A stretch of DNA of 64,000 nucleotides from Anas platyrhynchos (taxonomy: Eukaryota; Chordata; Aves; Anseriformes; Anatidae), in contig NC_092621.1 in the NCBI RefSeq assembly GCF_047663525.1, forward strand, positions 11,350,501 to 11,414,500, given 5' to 3'. How positions within the stretch are numbered: the first letter of the stretch is position 1; each line of letters begins with the position of its first letter. The notes beneath the pieces were generated by a model. That model saw nothing but the letters and a program-made list of their open reading frames with translations. It was not told the DNA's origin and searched no databases. The translations under genes were made by a program, and so were the position numbers. Below are positions 50,301 through 59,552 of the stretch, piece after piece.

Positions 50301-51045
50301 CAGACTCAAGAAATCTTTGTACCTATTGTTTATATCCTTTTTCACCAGGGAGTATACAGAGAAGATAGAAAGCTTTTGAAGTAAAATTACAAGACTACAG
50401 GTCATAAAGCTGAGGAAAAAAAAAAATATAAAAACAAAATTGCTACCAGTAACAAGAAAATAAGCTTTAAACAGCACAGTTGCCTTGAACAGGCTGCAAT
50501 AATCGCATGGGTGCTTCAGAGGCATTGAAAAATAAAACAAGAGTCTTCAAGGTTCTGTCAGTGATAACCCCAGTACTAATTAACAAGACAAGGAAAAACA
50601 TATTCCTTTAGTTATCAAGAGGACAGAAATCGAGAATAACCAGTTTCCCACAGATCACAAAGAATTCTGAAGGAAAAACAAGGGCAAACGGCTAGTTTCC
50701 ACGAAAATTAACCTTCCCGGACAACTGTTACTCGCCAGCTACCAGAACGAGCAGAGCCCAACCGCAGCGCTAACAGCACCAACAACACACCCTCAGTGAG
50801 CAAACCTCAAGCCAAAGCACCAACAGAAGGCTCTGCAAGAGAGGAGACTGAGGGAAGAAACCTCCCCAGCCCCACGGAGACCCCACAGCCCCACGCAGGA
50901 CCCCCACAACCCCACGGAGCCCCCTCAGCCCCCGACCCGCTCTCCCCGCCGCTGCGGGGACCCGGCACCCCGCTCCGCCCCGCACCTCCGGGCTGACGTA
51001 GGACACGAAGGACGGCTTGGCCGCCTTGGCCCCGCTGCTCAACAT
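19811..51045 (-). CDS. MTMR12: MTMR12, catalytically inactive myotubularin (3-PAP), 16 coding exons
   Basis: Sixteen exons join in frame to 741 residues (human 747). Order: 50986-51045, 43205-43259, 41920-42059, 40053-40125, 37811-37941, 37092-37185, 34876-34999, 33676-33751, 32396-32502, 30066-30190, 26501-26579, 24698-24768, 23361-23533, 22476-22643, 21403-21564, 19811-20398. All introns are GT/AG. Architecture: short N-terminus, PH-GRAM domain (about 30-155), myotubularin phosphatase-like domain (about 200-640), a short coiled-coil-like helix (about 646-671) and a 3-PAP-type C-terminus. Active myotubularins have HCSDGWDR; here the aligned loop is I378-E-E-S-A-T-D-L385, so catalytic Cys and Arg are Glu379 and Leu385. 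Known: MTMR12 is an adaptor for MTM1/MTMR2, the phosphatases of PI3P and PI(3,5)P2, and stabilises MTM1 in muscle. The start was chosen because [17 protein letters not shown] aligns with the human N-terminus; the frame upstream lacks an ATG. The C-terminus ([14 protein letters not shown]) is about six residues longer than human. Confidence 0.96.
21403..21564 (-). CDS. MTMR12: MTMR12 exon 15 (residues 493-546)
   Basis: After a divergent start ([14 protein letters not shown]) it carries [20 protein letters not shown] and [15 protein letters not shown]. Acceptor TTGGCAG, donor AAA/GTAAG, phase 0. Confidence 0.95.
22476..22643 (-). CDS. MTMR12: MTMR12 exon 14 (residues 437-492)
   Basis: [56 protein letters not shown]. 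The P-AFEF-E-YL motif is a hallmark of the myotubularin fold. Acceptor TTTTAG, donor ACG/GTAAGG, phase 0. Confidence 0.96.
23361..23533 (-). CDS. MTMR12: MTMR12 exon 13 (residues 379-436)
   Basis: Begins [19 protein letters not shown] after the split Glu379 codon and includes [17 protein letters not shown], a block conserved in myotubularins. The P-loop Cys and Arg are absent. Acceptor TTCTGTAG, donor GAG/GTATGA, phase 0. Confidence 0.95.
24698..24768 (-). CDS. MTMR12: MTMR12 exon 12 (residues 355-379)
   Basis: [20 protein letters not shown] then VLLI, leading into the catalytic-loop position. Acceptor CAATAG, donor ATCG/GTCAGT, phase 1: the codon for Glu379, which replaces the catalytic Cys, is split by the intron. 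Confidence 0.94.
25109..25207 (+). mobile_element. CR1 3'-tail fragment in MTMR12 intron 11
   Basis: A short CR1 end: 'GAGTTGGACTTGATGATCCT ... CCCTTCCAACTCAGGATATT' followed by ATTCTATG repeated twice. About 100 bp, plus strand, so antisense to MTMR12. Confidence 0.9.
26060..26230 (+). mobile_element. Very old L3/CR1-like relic in MTMR12 intron 11
   Basis: An 'AGAGAACGGCAAGGCTAGTC' segment followed by 'TTCTTCAGTTTGGAAAGAAG' and 'GTGACTAAG' follows, in order, the LINE pattern QRRA-K-I-G ... LFSLEKRRL-found in amniote L3/CR1. Many substitutions, and no frame. Confidence 0.45.
26501..26579 (-). CDS. MTMR12: MTMR12 exon 11 (residues 329-355)
   Basis: [20 protein letters not shown] then NWLEII. 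Strong poly-pyrimidine acceptor ending TTCAG. The donor AG/GTTTGC is weak for this gene. Phase 2. Confidence 0.94.
26580..30065 (-). other. MTMR12: MTMR12 intron 10 (3.5 kb)
   Basis: AT-rich unique sequence between exons 10 and 11. Apart from the inverted-repeat patch, nothing recognisable was seen. Confidence 0.7.
27593..27666. repeat. AT-rich inverted repeats in MTMR12 intron 10
   Basis: This contains TACATACTT-T-AAGTATGTA (27648-27666), a perfect 9-bp inverted repeat with a 1-nt spacer, plus two copies of an ACTTTAAAGTTA motif. Capable of hairpins; no known element identified. Confidence 0.6.
30066..30190 (-). CDS. MTMR12: MTMR12 exon 10 (residues 287-329)
   Basis: [40 protein letters not shown], then I. 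Acceptor GATCTAG, donor ATAG/GTAAGG, phase 1. Confidence 0.95.
32396..32502 (-). CDS. MTMR12: MTMR12 exon 9 (residues 252-287)
   Basis: [20 protein letters not shown] then [15 protein letters not shown]. Acceptor TTCTGCAG; donor GATGG/GTCAGT, phase 2. The open frame reading past the donor is intron. Confidence 0.95.
33676..33751 (-). CDS. MTMR12: MTMR12 exon 8 (residues 226-251)
   Basis: [20 protein letters not shown] then GRGIP; the YFVVP block is shared with human. Acceptor ATCTTAG, donor CCT/GTAAGT, phase 0. Confidence 0.94.
34876..34999 (-). CDS. MTMR12: MTMR12 exon 7 (residues 185-226)
   Basis: [20 protein letters not shown] then [20 protein letters not shown], opening the myotubularin domain. 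Acceptor CTAACAG, donor GAAAA/GTAAG, phase 2. Confidence 0.95.
35790..36275 (+). mobile_element. Old degenerate CR1 in MTMR12 intron 6
   Basis: It follows the CR1 3' half in order: 'GCTGGGCTCCCCAGTACAAG' (the FWAPQYK region), 'GTCCAGGAAAGTCCCACTAA' (VQRRATK), 'GACTCTCAGAGGCATCCAGT' and 'GTTTGCCCAGAAGTGTTGTG' (the LPREVV region), then 'GGATATGGCCCTGGAAAACC'. Heavily diverged, antisense to MTMR12, with no recognisable terminal octamers. Confidence 0.75.
37092..37185 (-). CDS. MTMR12: MTMR12 exon 6 (residues 154-185)
   Basis: [20 protein letters not shown] then [11 protein letters not shown], the linker between PH-GRAM and the phosphatase-like domain. Acceptor TTCCTAG, donor ACAG/GTAAAT, phase 1. 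Confidence 0.95.
37811..37941 (-). CDS. MTMR12: MTMR12 exon 5 (residues 110-153)
   Basis: [44 protein letters not shown]: end of the PH-GRAM domain. Acceptor TTTTTTAG, donor AGA/GTAAGT, phase 0. Confidence 0.95.
38687..39580 (+). mobile_element. CR1 LINE with long open RT C-terminus, MTMR12 intron 4
   Basis: Plus strand, antisense to MTMR12. It enters at [14 protein letters not shown] and keeps about 215 codons open through [60 protein letters not shown] and [20 protein letters not shown] to GNGLK-stop. The expected continuation of the ORF lies beyond the stop. The 3' UTR follows, with terminal ATTCTGTGATTCTGTG at about 39563-39578. It lacks the endonuclease and most RT motifs, so it is non-autonomous debris, but it is the least decayed copy here. 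The open frame upstream of 38687 is chance read-through, not CR1. Confidence 0.93.
39797..39841. repeat. 22-bp tandem duplication, MTMR12 intron 4
   Basis: Two perfect head-to-tail copies of TAATCAAAATGTAGACTGGACA. Confidence 0.85.
40053..40125 (-). CDS. MTMR12: MTMR12 exon 4 (residues 86-110)
   Basis: [20 protein letters not shown] then QIYG, continuing PH-GRAM. Acceptor TTTTAG, donor GGAG/GTAGG, phase 1. Confidence 0.95.
41920..42059 (-). CDS. MTMR12: MTMR12 exon 3 (residues 39-85)
   Basis: Starts [18 protein letters not shown] and contains [13 protein letters not shown], the first strands of the PH-GRAM fold. The acceptor follows a T-rich tract ending ACAG; donor AAT/GTAGGA, phase 0. Confidence 0.95.
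43205..43259 (-). CDS. MTMR12: MTMR12 exon 2 (residues 21-39)
   Basis: [19 protein letters not shown]; acceptor TTTCTAG, donor G/GTAAC, phase 1. Aligns with the human EIHTNEKEVTEKEV-LHLLPG segment entering the PH-GRAM domain. Confidence 0.94.
43260..50985 (-). other. MTMR12: MTMR12 intron 1 (7.7 kb)
   Basis: The largest intron of the gene, AT-rich and almost repeat-free. The donor end (50860-50985) is G-run-rich on the transcribed strand. I found no exon, RNA gene or recognisable element inside it; its open frames lack homology. Confidence 0.7.
50860..50985 (-). repeat. G-run cluster after MTMR12 exon 1 donor
   Basis: The transcribed strand after the donor carries more than eight runs of three to six G, several in a loose repeat of the form CCGTGGGG / TGTGGGG. 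It has G-quadruplex potential, less regular than the array in GOLPH3. Confidence 0.7.
50986..51045 (-). CDS. MTMR12: MTMR12 exon 1 (residues 1-20)
   Basis: [23 protein letters not shown] at 51045 in context GAGCC-ATG-T. Donor GAG/GTGCGG, phase 0. The open frame continues upstream to about 51240 but starts there with GTG, not ATG, so this ATG is taken as the start. Confidence 0.95.
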
Positions 51046-51292
51046 GGCTCCGGCCGCCCCACCGCCCGTCTCTCCGTCCCCAGGAGCCGGCGGCGCCGCC
51101 ACTCCCCAGGGCTTCTCCTTCAGCGGCTCCGCAGCAGGAGCTGCGGCATCCGGCGCACGTAACCGCCCCCGCCGGCCATTTTGTGAGGCACCGCCTCCCC
51201 GCCGCGCCCGCCCTGACTGGGCAGCGCCGCCATCACTCACAGGCGCGCACTCCTCCCATTGCTGAAGCCCGGCGTCGGCGCCGCCTTTGCGC

Positions 51293-51319
51293 AGCGGCTA
51301 ATTAGCGCTGCTAATTAAC
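51293..51319. promoter_or_regulatory. Paired CTAATTA homeodomain-type sites
   Basis: A near-direct repeat, GCGGCTAATTAGC then GCTGCTAATTAAC, inside the CpG island. TAATTA is the core bound by many homeodomain proteins. Motif match only. Confidence 0.4.
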
Positions 51320-51411
51320 CCCCGGCTGCTCGGGTGCTGGTGGAGGCTGAGGTGCGGGGCGTGGGCGGGGCGGGCTGCCCCGCCGCTGAAACAACAGCTG
51401 CCCAGGCGGCG

Positions 51412-51419
51412 ATTTGCAT
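51412..51419 (-). promoter_or_regulatory. POU octamer ATGCAAAT
   Basis: A perfect octamer about 370 bp upstream of the MTMR12 start codon at the edge of the CpG island. Confidence 0.4.
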
Positions 51420-51439
51420 GCGGGATAGACTTCATGGAA

Positions 51440-51446
51440 ATATATA

Positions 51447-51489
<43 letters not shown>
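51440..51489. repeat. (AT)n microsatellite
   Basis: About 50 bp of alternating AT with one phase shift (near 51452), abutting the upstream edge of the MTMR12 CpG island. Confidence 0.95.
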
Positions 51490-51490
<1 letters not shown>

Positions 51491-54400
51491 CCCCCCCAAA
51501 TAAAGCATGCTTTATTTTAGTGTCAGTAGGCTGTAGGACGTGGGCATCAAAAGGTTTTATTTGAAAAACAAGCAAACAAACAAACAACAACGTATGAAAT
51601 ATTAACGATAAGCATGTCTCATTTCCTCCCAGTCCTTTTGCTGTAGCGCTCCGCTTTATTTACTCCAAGCCCAGGTGTACAAAAAGCAAAAGGCAAAAGG
51701 AGTGCACGCACTTTAGCTCTATAAACACTGTCAAGACTCTAAGGCAGCATTTATAGAGCTAAAAGGTAGTGACTGGCAGTTCAGAAGGAAATTAATTCCC
51801 CTTCCTTCAGCCCGAGCGCAAAGAACGAGCAACCCTTCGGATTTAACCGCCTTCTGCCTAAAAATAAATAAATAAATGGATGAATAAATAAAAAAAAAAA
51901 AAAAAAAAACACACCGCGAACCCCAGAAAACTCGGAGGCTAGGTTTCATTAGCAGTTTCACAAGGGCTGCCCTGCCGCGTCATCCCACGCTCTCGTGTTT
52001 CTCCCCACAGCTGCTCCCACCCCATTCCTCTGCGCTGCCTCTGCTCTGGGCTGCGTGGCCCGTGACATTACACTGGTTGGTGTAAGTCCAGGGGGAGGGA
52101 AAAACTGGGATATATACAAAGAAACAGGATAATAAATATATAAAAAATAAATAAGGGTTGGGAGTTAGGGTGGCAATCGCAGGGTTACCTCAAAGCACTC
52201 CCTGACTTTACAGCAGCCTAAGGCAAAAAGCAGCTGTTTGATGGCATAGCACATATGGAAGGGATGTTTTGACACTGGGCCAGAGTCTTAACTCGGATGG
52301 AAAGTGCAAAAGGAGCTTTAATTCCCACAGAGCACATGGGAATTCGTTCTTCAACTTCTCATCAAAAAAGCCCAGCATCCAAAAAATCGGAATGTGGCCA
52401 CTACTTCACATCAGCCAAACAGCCCCACAGCCCCGTGTCCACCCCCCAGATAGAAAGTAGGGGGTGCTTGGGAGCGGAGGATGGGGGTGAGCAAGAGTGC
52501 TCTGTTCGGGGGCTCGGTCCCCAGGACTCCTCTGTGCTGGGCAGAGCCCACTGCAGAAGAGTTTTGAAGTTCTTTTCCAGTAATTTGAGGGCCAGATTTA
52601 GATCTATGGGTTTTAATGTTTTTAGAATGGAAGAAACAACGCTGCTAAGGCAGGCAAGGTAACTTCCCTCAGGAAAGTGCATATGCATCTAAAAAGGCCA
52701 GCTGCCACCCAAAGTCACTATGCCCCAACAAACTACAGGGCACCAGGGGCTCCATTCCCTTTCACCTCCCCCTGAGGACCTCTGTGCGCTGTCTTCTCCC
52801 TTTTTCTCTCAAAATCTGCAAGATACATGAGGAGTGTTCACAAAAATCAAAGCTGGTTCCTGGGGTGGTGTATTCTTGCTGTCTGTCATCTCATGTAACA
52901 CCCAAATTCCAAGTCTATTTCCATGCTTCCACCAACTTTCAGTCCATTTCAAGATAAAAGTGAGCATATCAAATGCTGTCATTTAAATTAATTCAAATTT
53001 GGATGCATGTCAATGACAATAATGCAAATGTGGGAGAGTAAAACTTTGTAAAGAGTCAAATTCTATCTTGTGCACAGGGGTTGAAGGACATCTGGTATTT
53101 CATTGCCTTCATTTTATCCTTTTTTTTTTTTTTAAACCTGCTCCTGATATTTTGCATTCTTTCTAAAAGTATAATTGCAGTATTTACCTCTACAAAGCCG
53201 TCCGCAGGAGGGAAACTCACAGACCAGCTCCGCTCTTCCCATGGACAGGGATTACTTTGTTTAAAAAACTTACATGCCATGAATTTGAGTAATTCCTTGG
53301 GCCGAATTCCCAGCTGTGCCCAGGGATCGGTGGAGCAGCTGATGGAGGGGGCCCACAAAGGAGCTGCCTGCAGCTTTCCTATCAGCTCACTTTCAGAGAT
53401 CTTCTGAGCTACAACAAATCGTATCTTCTGTTTTCTTTTTCTCCCTCCTTGTCAGGGTTCTGTTGGCTCTGTGGGTCCCACACAGCCTGCATAAGGCATT
53501 ATCCCAGGCACTGGCTGGAGTGCAGTTGGCGAAGATCACCGAATACGGCTTTATGCCACATTTCAGCCTCTCTGCTGATCTTCAAGCCAAGCCCACCCGC
53601 AGCCTGAGTTAGTAGCCTCTGGGTGTTTAAAACTGGTGTTGTGGCAACACTTCTGCTGGGAGACATGTCCTCTCTTGGGAAGGATCCGAATGTTTGTCTC
53701 CTGCCAAATCGGATCTGGAGTCAAGTCAAAGATCTATTAATTGAATTGTTTGTGATGGCAGAAATGCCTTGCCGTCATTCTTCAGGACTCCAAGGAAGGA
53801 GATTCAGAGAGCAGCCCAGCTTGGGACCCACTCTTCATCTACATTCATGGAGATACAGTTCTCCTCCCTGTTACCCACAGACTTTCTAGGTTAGGCAGGT
53901 TTAACATAGTGAGCAGTAAAATCCATTCCTGAGCGCTGAGCACGCTTGAATGACTACATCTGACCCTTCCTACTTCCTTATTTTGAAGAAAACAGAGGGA
54001 TGCTTTGCCCTACTGTAGATCTGCAAAGGCACAGGGTGGGAAATCACTGACAGGACTCTGTGGCTGTGCTGCCCCTTGGAGCCCTCACCAGGGCTGGATC
54101 CAGAGGCTGCTTCCAGAAAATGCACTTCCAGTGGTGACACAGGTAAAGATTTTGAAGTTGCAGCTGGAAGGAGAAACTCGCAATGACAAAGCTCCTATTT
54201 TTTTTTTTTTTTTTTCCCAGAAAAGCTACCCAGATAGAATTGCAGGACTTTTCTTGTTTTACTCCTGTCTGAGCATTACAAGAAAAGTTGTCCTTAGGTG
54301 TGAAATCTGGATATTTCTAGAGTATAATTGGGCTGATACTCCCCAGAGCATCACAGATGGCCATGCATGCCTTAGAGGTAGGAGGTATCCCAAAAGTGTT

Positions 54401-55423
54401 GGATTTACCCTGAATATCCAGAGATCAGCCACAGTGAGTCTGATACTCCCTATTTGCATTGCTCAATTAAATAACTCGTAGCTTATTATATTAAAAGGTA
54501 TGAGACCACATTAAAGTAGCTGAAAACAGTGTGCAAGAAATGTGGAAGACTTAATCCTAAACTGGATATCAGATTACTGGAAATTACCAGAAGAAAAAAA
54601 AAAATAGAAATGAGAAATGTACTGCCATGTCCTGTGGGTAAAGGTCAGCGAATCTGTCTGCCCATAAACAACCAGCAGCTGTCTCTGCTCTACACAGGTT
54701 AAGACAATTTCATATTAAAAGTCTTAGCTTTATATAAATTGAGAGAGTTCTATCAAAGTAAGAAGCAGATGAAAGAAGATTATAAAGCAATGGCTTTACT
54801 GTCAGATTGACACTTCCGTCTGCAGGTGCTCTCAGATGTCCTCTGGGAGTTGGTTCCCAAACTCGGTTCAGATTTCTTCCTTCACAGTCTGGCACCTTCA
54901 TAGTGAACTTCAAGGTACCATTTGGAGCTTGGAGCTCGTTTTTACTCTCAGGTACTGAGTATATGGTCAGAGATTGTGTAATGCTGTCCTCCTATATTAA
55001 TCTTTTGTGTTTTCCTTCTTTTGCACTCGCTTTCTCCACAGGCTGCATTGTGTACTTACATTTTTCAGTAACATTTTCTATTCATTGTTGGGAGAACCTA
55101 ATTTCTCTAGGGAGGGTTGTGTGTGCATGTCTGAGAGGTGACAATATTGCAGACCATGAAAAAAAAAAATCCCCCAGTAAAGGCAAAGCAGCTCCGTAGC
55201 AGCTTTCCCCGGCAGAGCCCTCCTGCTACGACTCCAGCACCATTCTCTGACTCAGCTCTGGGGCAGGATGTGCCTGGTTCCTCTCTGAAGGTGGCTGAAT
55301 AGATCCATTTTAACTTCTGAAGTGAAACTGTCTGGGAGGTCCCATGTGGCCATTTGTCATTACTCAGATGGCAAACAGCAGTTCCTTCAGCCCTAGTGAT
55401 GCAGGCCATTACAATTTTGCATC

Positions 55424-55467
55424 CATCCCCTAATTACTAAATGTTCCATCCCCTAATTACTAAATGT
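55424..55467. repeat. 22-bp tandem duplication
   Basis: Two consecutive copies of a unit containing CATCCCCTAATTACTAAATG. Confidence 0.85.
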
Positions 55468-57474
55468 TTTTGCTTTACAAGGGCCTTCCTGAGCCCACTG
55501 AAGAAACTGAGATTTTTTAAGCCCTGGTCAAGTGTCAAGCCAGGTATTAAAAGGCAGTAGAGAGATGCCATGAGAGCATCCCACCAATTACCAGGAGGGT
55601 TCACGTGCCATTTGGGGTTCATCTGCCAAAACATTAATGCAAGACATTATTAAAAACAACATAATGAAGATTAGGATGGAGGCGTTCACTGCTGAGAACA
55701 CACCCTGAAGCAGAGTGTTTACTGGAGTCATACAGACGTACTTGGGAATTTCATGTTTTAAACTTGAGAATAGAAACCAAAATATTGCTATGAGAGCTGT
55801 GAAAATTGAGGGAACAAAGTACTTCACTTCTATTAGCAGAACCACCTCCTTTTCTTAGCTTTAAGTGGGAGAAGAGGAAGTAACTAATATCTCTAATCAC
55901 CCAAGGAAGCACATGCATCAGAAACAAAAACCACAGGAGCTAGGGAAGTTCTCCACCTTTTTTTAGCTCTCCTGAAAGCAAACACAATTACTTGTGCACG
56001 CTGAGTCATCTTTGTTGTGTGGTATACCTCTTTGTTTTATTCTCCAAAGGCTCTGAATCCAAATTATATCAAGTTGTAGACTTATTCTCTCTAGCTATGC
56101 CTCAGGAGCAAGCCTATGCCAGGACTGGATGTGAGGCAGTTACATCAGGGCTCACCTCCCAACATCGTTTTTTTTTCTCAACCTGCAGGCAAAGGGATCT
56201 GCAAAGGATTGTTATAAAACAAGAAAATAAGTGTAGATACAGTTCTACTGGCATCAAAGAGCCTGAGTCTGTTCTTCTGCCTTGGAATGAACCCCAGGTA
56301 AGGAAAGAGAAACATTCAGCTCCCAGTCTGGATGTCAGTCCCTGAGATGGGTGATGGAAAAAGCTGCCCAGGAGTCCTTGCTGGAGTTACCAGGCAGCCC
56401 AGGTTCTTTCTGCCCAAGTAACTTCTCCAAATACAATGTGGACAGAAATTTCCTGGGGAAGATTTCTAGCTATCCATCACCAGGTGAGAATGTGGTCCAT
56501 CTAGCTCAATAGCTGTTCCTTGCAGGACTCTTCCTGCTGGCTATGAGTGGTCTCGCTCTGGGAGAAGTCAGAGAGAACCGTCCGGCATCTGAGTCAGACA
56601 GGACAGGACAGGCAGGTTCCAGCGCACCAGTAGGGAGAAATATTCAGTGTTTGCTCGAGACAGGAGCTTCTTCTCTTTGTAAAGCAGACACAGAGTTGAA
56701 GCTTGTGCTAACAATGTCCTGTCTCTTCGGTTTTCTACTTTATCAGTAAAAATTGTATGTAATGCATGACTGAAGCAAAACATGTGTTTGTTTTAATTTG
56801 CCTGCTAAGCCCTTGACATACTCTTGGATTTGATTTCCCAATGAAAAATGCGTGTGTGACTCACAGTAATCGCGTATCTTGGGTATTGACAGAAGCCATC
56901 CAGCCCAGCACTCCTGCTGTCATCCCCAGTTCCCATATAGTTGCTGTAACTAAAAATTCCAACATGGATAATTTAAGAAACAGGCATAAACTCACCCATT
57001 AAGGAAAGCTATGTGTCTTTTAGCAGAAACTGATGGTAATATACAAATATGAGTCTAAGGACTGAATCTAGCTTCCCATTTTTGTCCTTGTCTCCAAAAT
57101 GACCTTCATCTAAGTAAGGTATACTGCTAGGAAAATGAGTTGTTGAAGGAGCAAACCATTGCAACAGAAGCAGATCTGGTAAAAGAAATCTGCTAACACC
57201 ATATATTCTTCCATGTTAGCAACTGTCTTCCATTTGCTAGAACATTTTTCTCCGGAATTACTGTGGTTTTTCAGTTCTACTTTTCATGTGGAAAGTTTCT
57301 TGACCAAATTTTCTAGACTTAAACCATGGCAGTGGTGATGCCTGCACTGGGTTTGGCACACTTGGATGTCAGATGGGTATTTGGAAATCTGGCTGTTTGT
57401 CTTGGGGAATCCAGCACTCGCCTGCACTTCCAGAATGTTTTGCCAGGGAAATTAGTTACTTTAGTTACTTTAAA

Positions 57475-57476
<2 letters not shown>

Positions 57477-57514
<38 letters not shown>
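57477..57514. repeat. Poly-T tract (38 nt)
   Basis: Uninterrupted T homopolymer, the longest in the window, preceded by two TTAGTTACT units. No element attached to it was recognised. Confidence 0.95.
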
Positions 57515-58476
57515 CCCTAATGCATGGGTGATATTTGTAGAGGGACTATTCCTCAGGGAGAGCACATAAAAGAGCAGAGAGGGTGTATGGAAGTTTCTCG
57601 TGAGGGCTTTGTTCCAAGCCCATGGCATTCAGGTTTGCTTTCTCTGATTTTGCTTTGCTGCTCTTTAGGAAACACTTCTGCTCTGGCTGCTCTTGTCATA
57701 TGAGTTCTGAATCAGTTGTGCAGCTTGTAAACTGGCACATCTTACGCTTTTGGATATACTGGACAGCATGCCGGGAACATTAGTTGAGGCATCCAGAATG
57801 CTGGTTTATGATTTACCACTGCCACATGAGGAATGCTTATCCCGAATCCATTATCCTGAATTCACCCCTGACAGCACAAGAGGCAGACAACAAACACAGC
57901 TGCAAGACATTTCTTGAGAAATGGCTGCAAGAATGCAGAAATACGCTGTCTCCTCGTACAGGAATTACATCTAAAATGCCTCTCTTCCTGTTCCCAGTGA
58001 CTTGCAAGATGGATTCTTCTGATGCACATTTTCTCAAGTCTTCATCTGTAGCCTCTTTCTCAATGTGAATCTCTATTTACCTGGGAAAACTTCTAGAGCT
58101 CATTTCTTCTTTGCAGCTCCAAAGTGACTCTGGACAAATTGAATCGCTCTTCTCCCAAACCTACTTGCTGAAATGCTTCATTTCCTTACCCCAGAAAGTA
58201 TTTGCTTCTAATTTATTCATGAGGTAGTCCTGCCTGGGCTTCTAACCACTGATCTCCTCTTACGCACTAGCAGTGATTTTACATTGGATTTTGCTGCCAT
58301 GGCAACTTTGATGTATCGAGGGTGTATTTTGGCCTTTTTTTCTTTCTCTCCCTCTCTCTTTTTTTTTTTTTTTTTTTTTAAGTGCACCCTTCTCAATAGA
58401 GAGGAATACCGGAGTAGCTGAAAGATCACAGTTTTTGCCTCGTGCTTGTCGCAGCGATGTGAGAATTAAACGTCCC

Positions 58477-58491
58477 CTTCCAGAGGGCAGC
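58477..58491 (+). promoter_or_regulatory. Possible CTCF site
   Basis: CTTCCAGAGGGCAGC matches about 13 of 15 positions of the CTCF core (CCASYAGRKGGCRS-type). It lies in a GC-richer island (about 58430-58600) of otherwise AT-rich intergenic DNA between MTMR12 and ZFR. Motif only. Confidence 0.35.
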
Positions 58492-59552
58492 TGCTGCTAA
58501 TGACAAGAGCGCTCTCTGCTGTTCTGAGCACACGGACACGTTTCAAGCATCTGCCTAGCTGAGGCGGTTGATTTCCTCCTGCATAAAAATGCAATTTTTT
58601 TGGCTGTGCAGCATCTTGACTTCCGATTTTATTTTATTTTTATTTTTTTTTTAAGCACTGATCGCGGACTCTCCCTTTGTTCAAACGCAGCAGAACAAGG
58701 CATGAATGCCAGACGTACAGCTTTGCCTGCTAAGTAAGACACATGCATACGGAAGCTCAGCCCCCTCTCTTCATCTTCCCTTTCATTTCCCCCCCAGCAC
58801 ATGAACGGTGACCAGCTTAAACCATTTCAGTCTCAACCTTCTCAATAACCTGGCACTTTTTGTCTTTGATGCTTTAGTAGAGCACTGCAGTAGTTGGCAT
58901 GGGTGGCAAATTACATACTGCACTGGCCCTTCTCTCTGCATGAGACAGAGCCTTCATGTTGCTGCACTATTTATATTTGTAGTAATCTGTTTTAGTACTT
59001 GACATCACTTTTCTTCAATTTTGCATTTAGATTTCATTGGTAGTTCTCCAGCAAAAAGCCTTCCTCATTTAATGTATTCAATTAGACCCATTTAACAAGT
59101 TCTGTTCTGATACTGGTTTACTCAGTTTCTTTCCCCTTTCTTCTCATAATTCATTAAAATCCTACTTCTTTTTCCTGCTTAAATGTGTACATCCTTGTTT
59201 CTGCAAAAGGGCGCCAAAATCATAATGAACTTGAAATAAGCTACATTATCAGAAACAATATATTTGGGACTGGAAAAAGACTGTTGGGTGACATTCTTGA
59301 GATGTGGCCACAGAAAGCTGATTGCTCAATATAAGAAACAGGAAAATTCACGTTCACATTTGTACAGGTTAAATATTTATATGGGTGATAAATGTTTTTT
59401 GTAAATGATTAGAAACAATTAGTCTCTCTTGTGCTGGCATAACAACTTTCTTACTCCATTCAAGCAGTAAGAACACAATCCAACCAAGTTAGCCATTGTA
59501 TGTTTAAAAAAGTTACTAAAATAGCTTGGAAGAGAAAAATGTCAAGTCAATG

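Larger units (their letters stand above)
51046..51420 (-). promoter_or_regulatory. MTMR12: MTMR12 CpG-island promoter and 5' UTR
   Basis: GC- and CpG-dense sequence upstream of the ATG. Two YY1-type sites read on the minus strand (GATGGCGGC, 51226-51234; CAAAATGGCC, 51174-51183). Further upstream are a GC box (about 51364-51373), two CTAATTA homeodomain-type cores (about 51297-51317) and a perfect POU octamer ATGCAAAT (51412-51419, minus). The transcription start is probably near 51180-51250. Typical of a TATA-less housekeeping promoter. Confidence 0.75.
51490..59552. other. Intergenic, MTMR12 promoter to CR1; no gene seen
   Basis: Mostly unique sequence with poly-A/T tracts (about 51886-51909, about 54199-54216, 57477-57514, about 58360-58379) and a 22-bp tandem duplication near 55424-55467. 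Open frames here have no homology I recognise. Several begin only at non-ATG codons, for example the hydrophobic frame at 55588-55845 on the minus strand. Confidence 0.55.

Noticed and set aside
51046-51240. N-terminal extension of MTMR12 upstream of the chosen ATG
   Set aside because: The frame is open but begins at GTG, has no in-frame ATG before 51045, is Gly/Ala-rich CpG-island sequence, and the human protein starts at the equivalent of 51045.
54005-54481. 158-codon plus-strand open frame
   Set aside because: It contains a poly-Phe run translated from a T homopolymer, with no homology or splice structure.
55588-55845. Hydrophobic 85-codon minus-strand frame resembling a small membrane protein
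   Set aside because: It has no ATG at its start (GTG), no homology I recognise, and lies in ordinary intergenic DNA.
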